Part shown: one piece after another, positions 62,983 to 64,000 of the stretch
Layout of the letters: each line of letters opens with the position of its first letter
Position numbering within the stretch: position 1 is the stretch's first letter
Source of the DNA: Leucobacter tenebrionis
Lineage (GTDB): Bacteria; Actinomycetota; Actinomycetes; Actinomycetales; Microbacteriaceae
Length of the DNA stretch: 64,000 nt
NCBI RefSeq assembly: GCF_019884725.1
Contig: NZ_CP082322.1
Location: forward strand, 1,922,001-1,986,000
Direction of reading: 5' to 3'
Notes under the pieces: model-generated
What the model saw: the letters and a program-made list of their open reading frames with translations, nothing else
Database searches by the model: none
Told to the model about the DNA's origin: nothing
Program-made: the position numbers and the translations under genes

Positions 62983-64000
62983 TCTGCTGCTCCTTCCGAG
63001 AACGAGGACTCGTAGCGTTTGAGCCACTGCCGCTGCTCTTCGATGCGCGGGTGGGGTTCGGAGTAGACGTGGGCGAACATCGAGTCGGCCTCGGGAATCG
63101 GCAGGCGCAGGATCTCGTCGCGGATCCGCTTCGCCTCGCGATCCGCCTCCCCGCGCACCTCCTCGAAGAAGTCGTCTGCGACCCCCTGGGCTCGCAGGTA
63201 CTGCTCCAGGCGCGCGATGGGGTCGCGCTGCTGCCACTGCTCGAGCTCGCCGGCCTCGCGGTAGCGGGTGGGATCGTCGCTCGTGGTGTGCGCGCCGATG
63301 CGGTACGTGAGGGCCTCGATGTAGCCGGGTCCCTGGCCCTCGCGCGCGAGGCGCAGGAAGCGGCGGCCCACGGCGTACGCGGCCAGGGGGTCGTTGCCGT
63401 CGATCTGCACGGCACGCAGGCCGAAGCCGAGCGCACGCCGGTAGAGCGGGGTGCGCGACTGCCGGGTGACGGGCACCGAGATCGCCCACCGGTTGTTCTG
63501 CACCACGAAGACCTCGGGGGTCTGGTAGCTGGCGGCGAAGATCATCGACTCGTTGGCGTCGCCCTGACTGGAGGTGCCGTCGCCGTAGAAGACCATGGTG
63601 GCCTCACCGGTAGCGGTACCGGGTTCGCCCGCGTCGAGCGACGTGTCGGCGCCTCGCATCTTGGCGTCGAGCACCTGGCCGAGCGCGTAGCCGGTGGCGT
63701 GCTGGGTCTGCGCGCCGAGCACGAGCGTGTAGAGATGGAAATTGCCGTTCGCGGGGTCGGTCACGTCCCAGCCGCCGTGGGTGAGACCGCGGAACAGCGC
63801 GGCGACCTTCACCAGCGGCACGCCTCTGATCTGCGCGATCGCGTGCTCGCGGTATGCCGGGAAGATGGTGTCCTGCGGCTCGGCCGCGCGACCGAGACCG
63901 ACCTGGCAGCCCTCCTGCCCCACACTGGGCACCCACAGTGCGAGCTGCCCCTGCCGCTGCAGGTGCGTGCACTCGGTGTCGAAGGCACGGGTCGAGACCA
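62979..64000 (-). CDS. 2-Oxoacid dehydrogenase E1 alpha subunit (5' end outside the window)
   Basis: The frame is open to the right edge, so the N-terminus is missing; about 339 residues are visible. VPSVGQEGCQVGLGRA and the thiamine-diphosphate motif GDGTSSQGDANESMIFAASYQTPEVFVVQNN are present, then the phosphorylation-loop-like region RIGAHTTSDDPTRYR typical of branched-chain E1 alpha. First of three visible genes of the complex. Confidence 0.93.
   Translation of the reverse strand, partial: VSTRAFDTECTHLQRQGQLALWVPSVGQEGCQVGLGRAAEPQDTIFPAYREHAIAQIRGVPLVKVAALFRGLTHGGWDVTDPANGNFHLYTLVLGAQTQHATGYALGQVLDAKMRGADTSLDAGEPGTATGEATMVFYGDGTSSQGDANESMIFAASYQTPEVFVVQNNRWAISVPVTRQSRTPLYRRALGFGLRAVQIDGNDPLAAYAVGRRFLRLAREGQGPGYIEALTYRIGAHTTSDDPTRYREAGELEQWQQRDPIARLEQYLRAQGVADDFFEEVRGEADREAKRIRDEILRLPIPEADSMFAHVYSEPHPRIEEQRQWLKRYESSFSEGAAE

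Overview
The window is high-GC, densely coded DNA from an actinobacterium, most likely Microbacteriaceae (Leucobacter-like). Support comes from the codon usage, GTG/TTG starts, several genes whose -10 box sits at the leaderless distance from the start codon, a mycobacterial-type furA-katG pair, an MshA-like glycosyltransferase and a GntR-type IolR beside iolC. The genus is an inference. No rRNA, tRNA, CRISPR array, IS element or phage gene was seen. No gene-free stretch exceeds 300 bases; the longest (8778-9074, 20929-21193, 42793-43042, 57479-57718) are promoter regions described below.

Layout. (1) 1-4341: 3' part of an RND exporter with an unusual coiled-coil insert, a strong terminator, and a membrane-anchored 11-residue-repeat protein. 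(2) 4505-8777: a zinc-type ABC uptake operon (binding protein, ATPase, two permeases, Zur-like repressor) with two probable Zur boxes on its promoter; an amidase (9075-10481) diverges from it. (3) 10682-49352: about 39 kb of polyol/inositol catabolism. It holds a complete myo-inositol pathway (iolG, iolE, iolD, iolB, iolC, a Cgl0158-type aldolase, iolA/mmsA, an IolT-like MFS importer) among many paralogues: eight Gfo/Idh/MocA oxidoreductases, three SDRs, three TIM-barrel isomerase-like proteins, a second aldehyde dehydrogenase, a zinc alcohol dehydrogenase, an HpaI-type aldolase with a 2-hydroxyacid dehydrogenase, an M24 hydrolase, a VOC protein and two ribose-type ABC importers. Regulators are a LacI protein and an FCD-type GntR protein, plus an IolR-like GntR protein at 49527. 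(4) 50375-57478: an ABC sugar importer, a PfkB kinase, a GH4 glycosidase and an MshA-like glycosyltransferase. (5) 57719-60449: furA-katG. (6) 60607-64000: E2, E1-beta and part of E1-alpha of a 2-oxoacid dehydrogenase complex.

The main discovery is a repeated palindrome, TTGGACCGGTCCAA, at six promoters of region 3. In each it directly abuts or overlaps a -10 hexamer, so it would cover the transcription start. Its central CG is typical of LacI-family operators, and the LacI gene at 37811-38971 is the obvious candidate repressor. The second ABC operon (35672 to 27619) lacks this box but carries another palindrome, CTGTCGACAG, at the same place, which suggests separate control. Together these features suggest that the cluster handles several inositol isomers or inositol derivatives feeding one core pathway.
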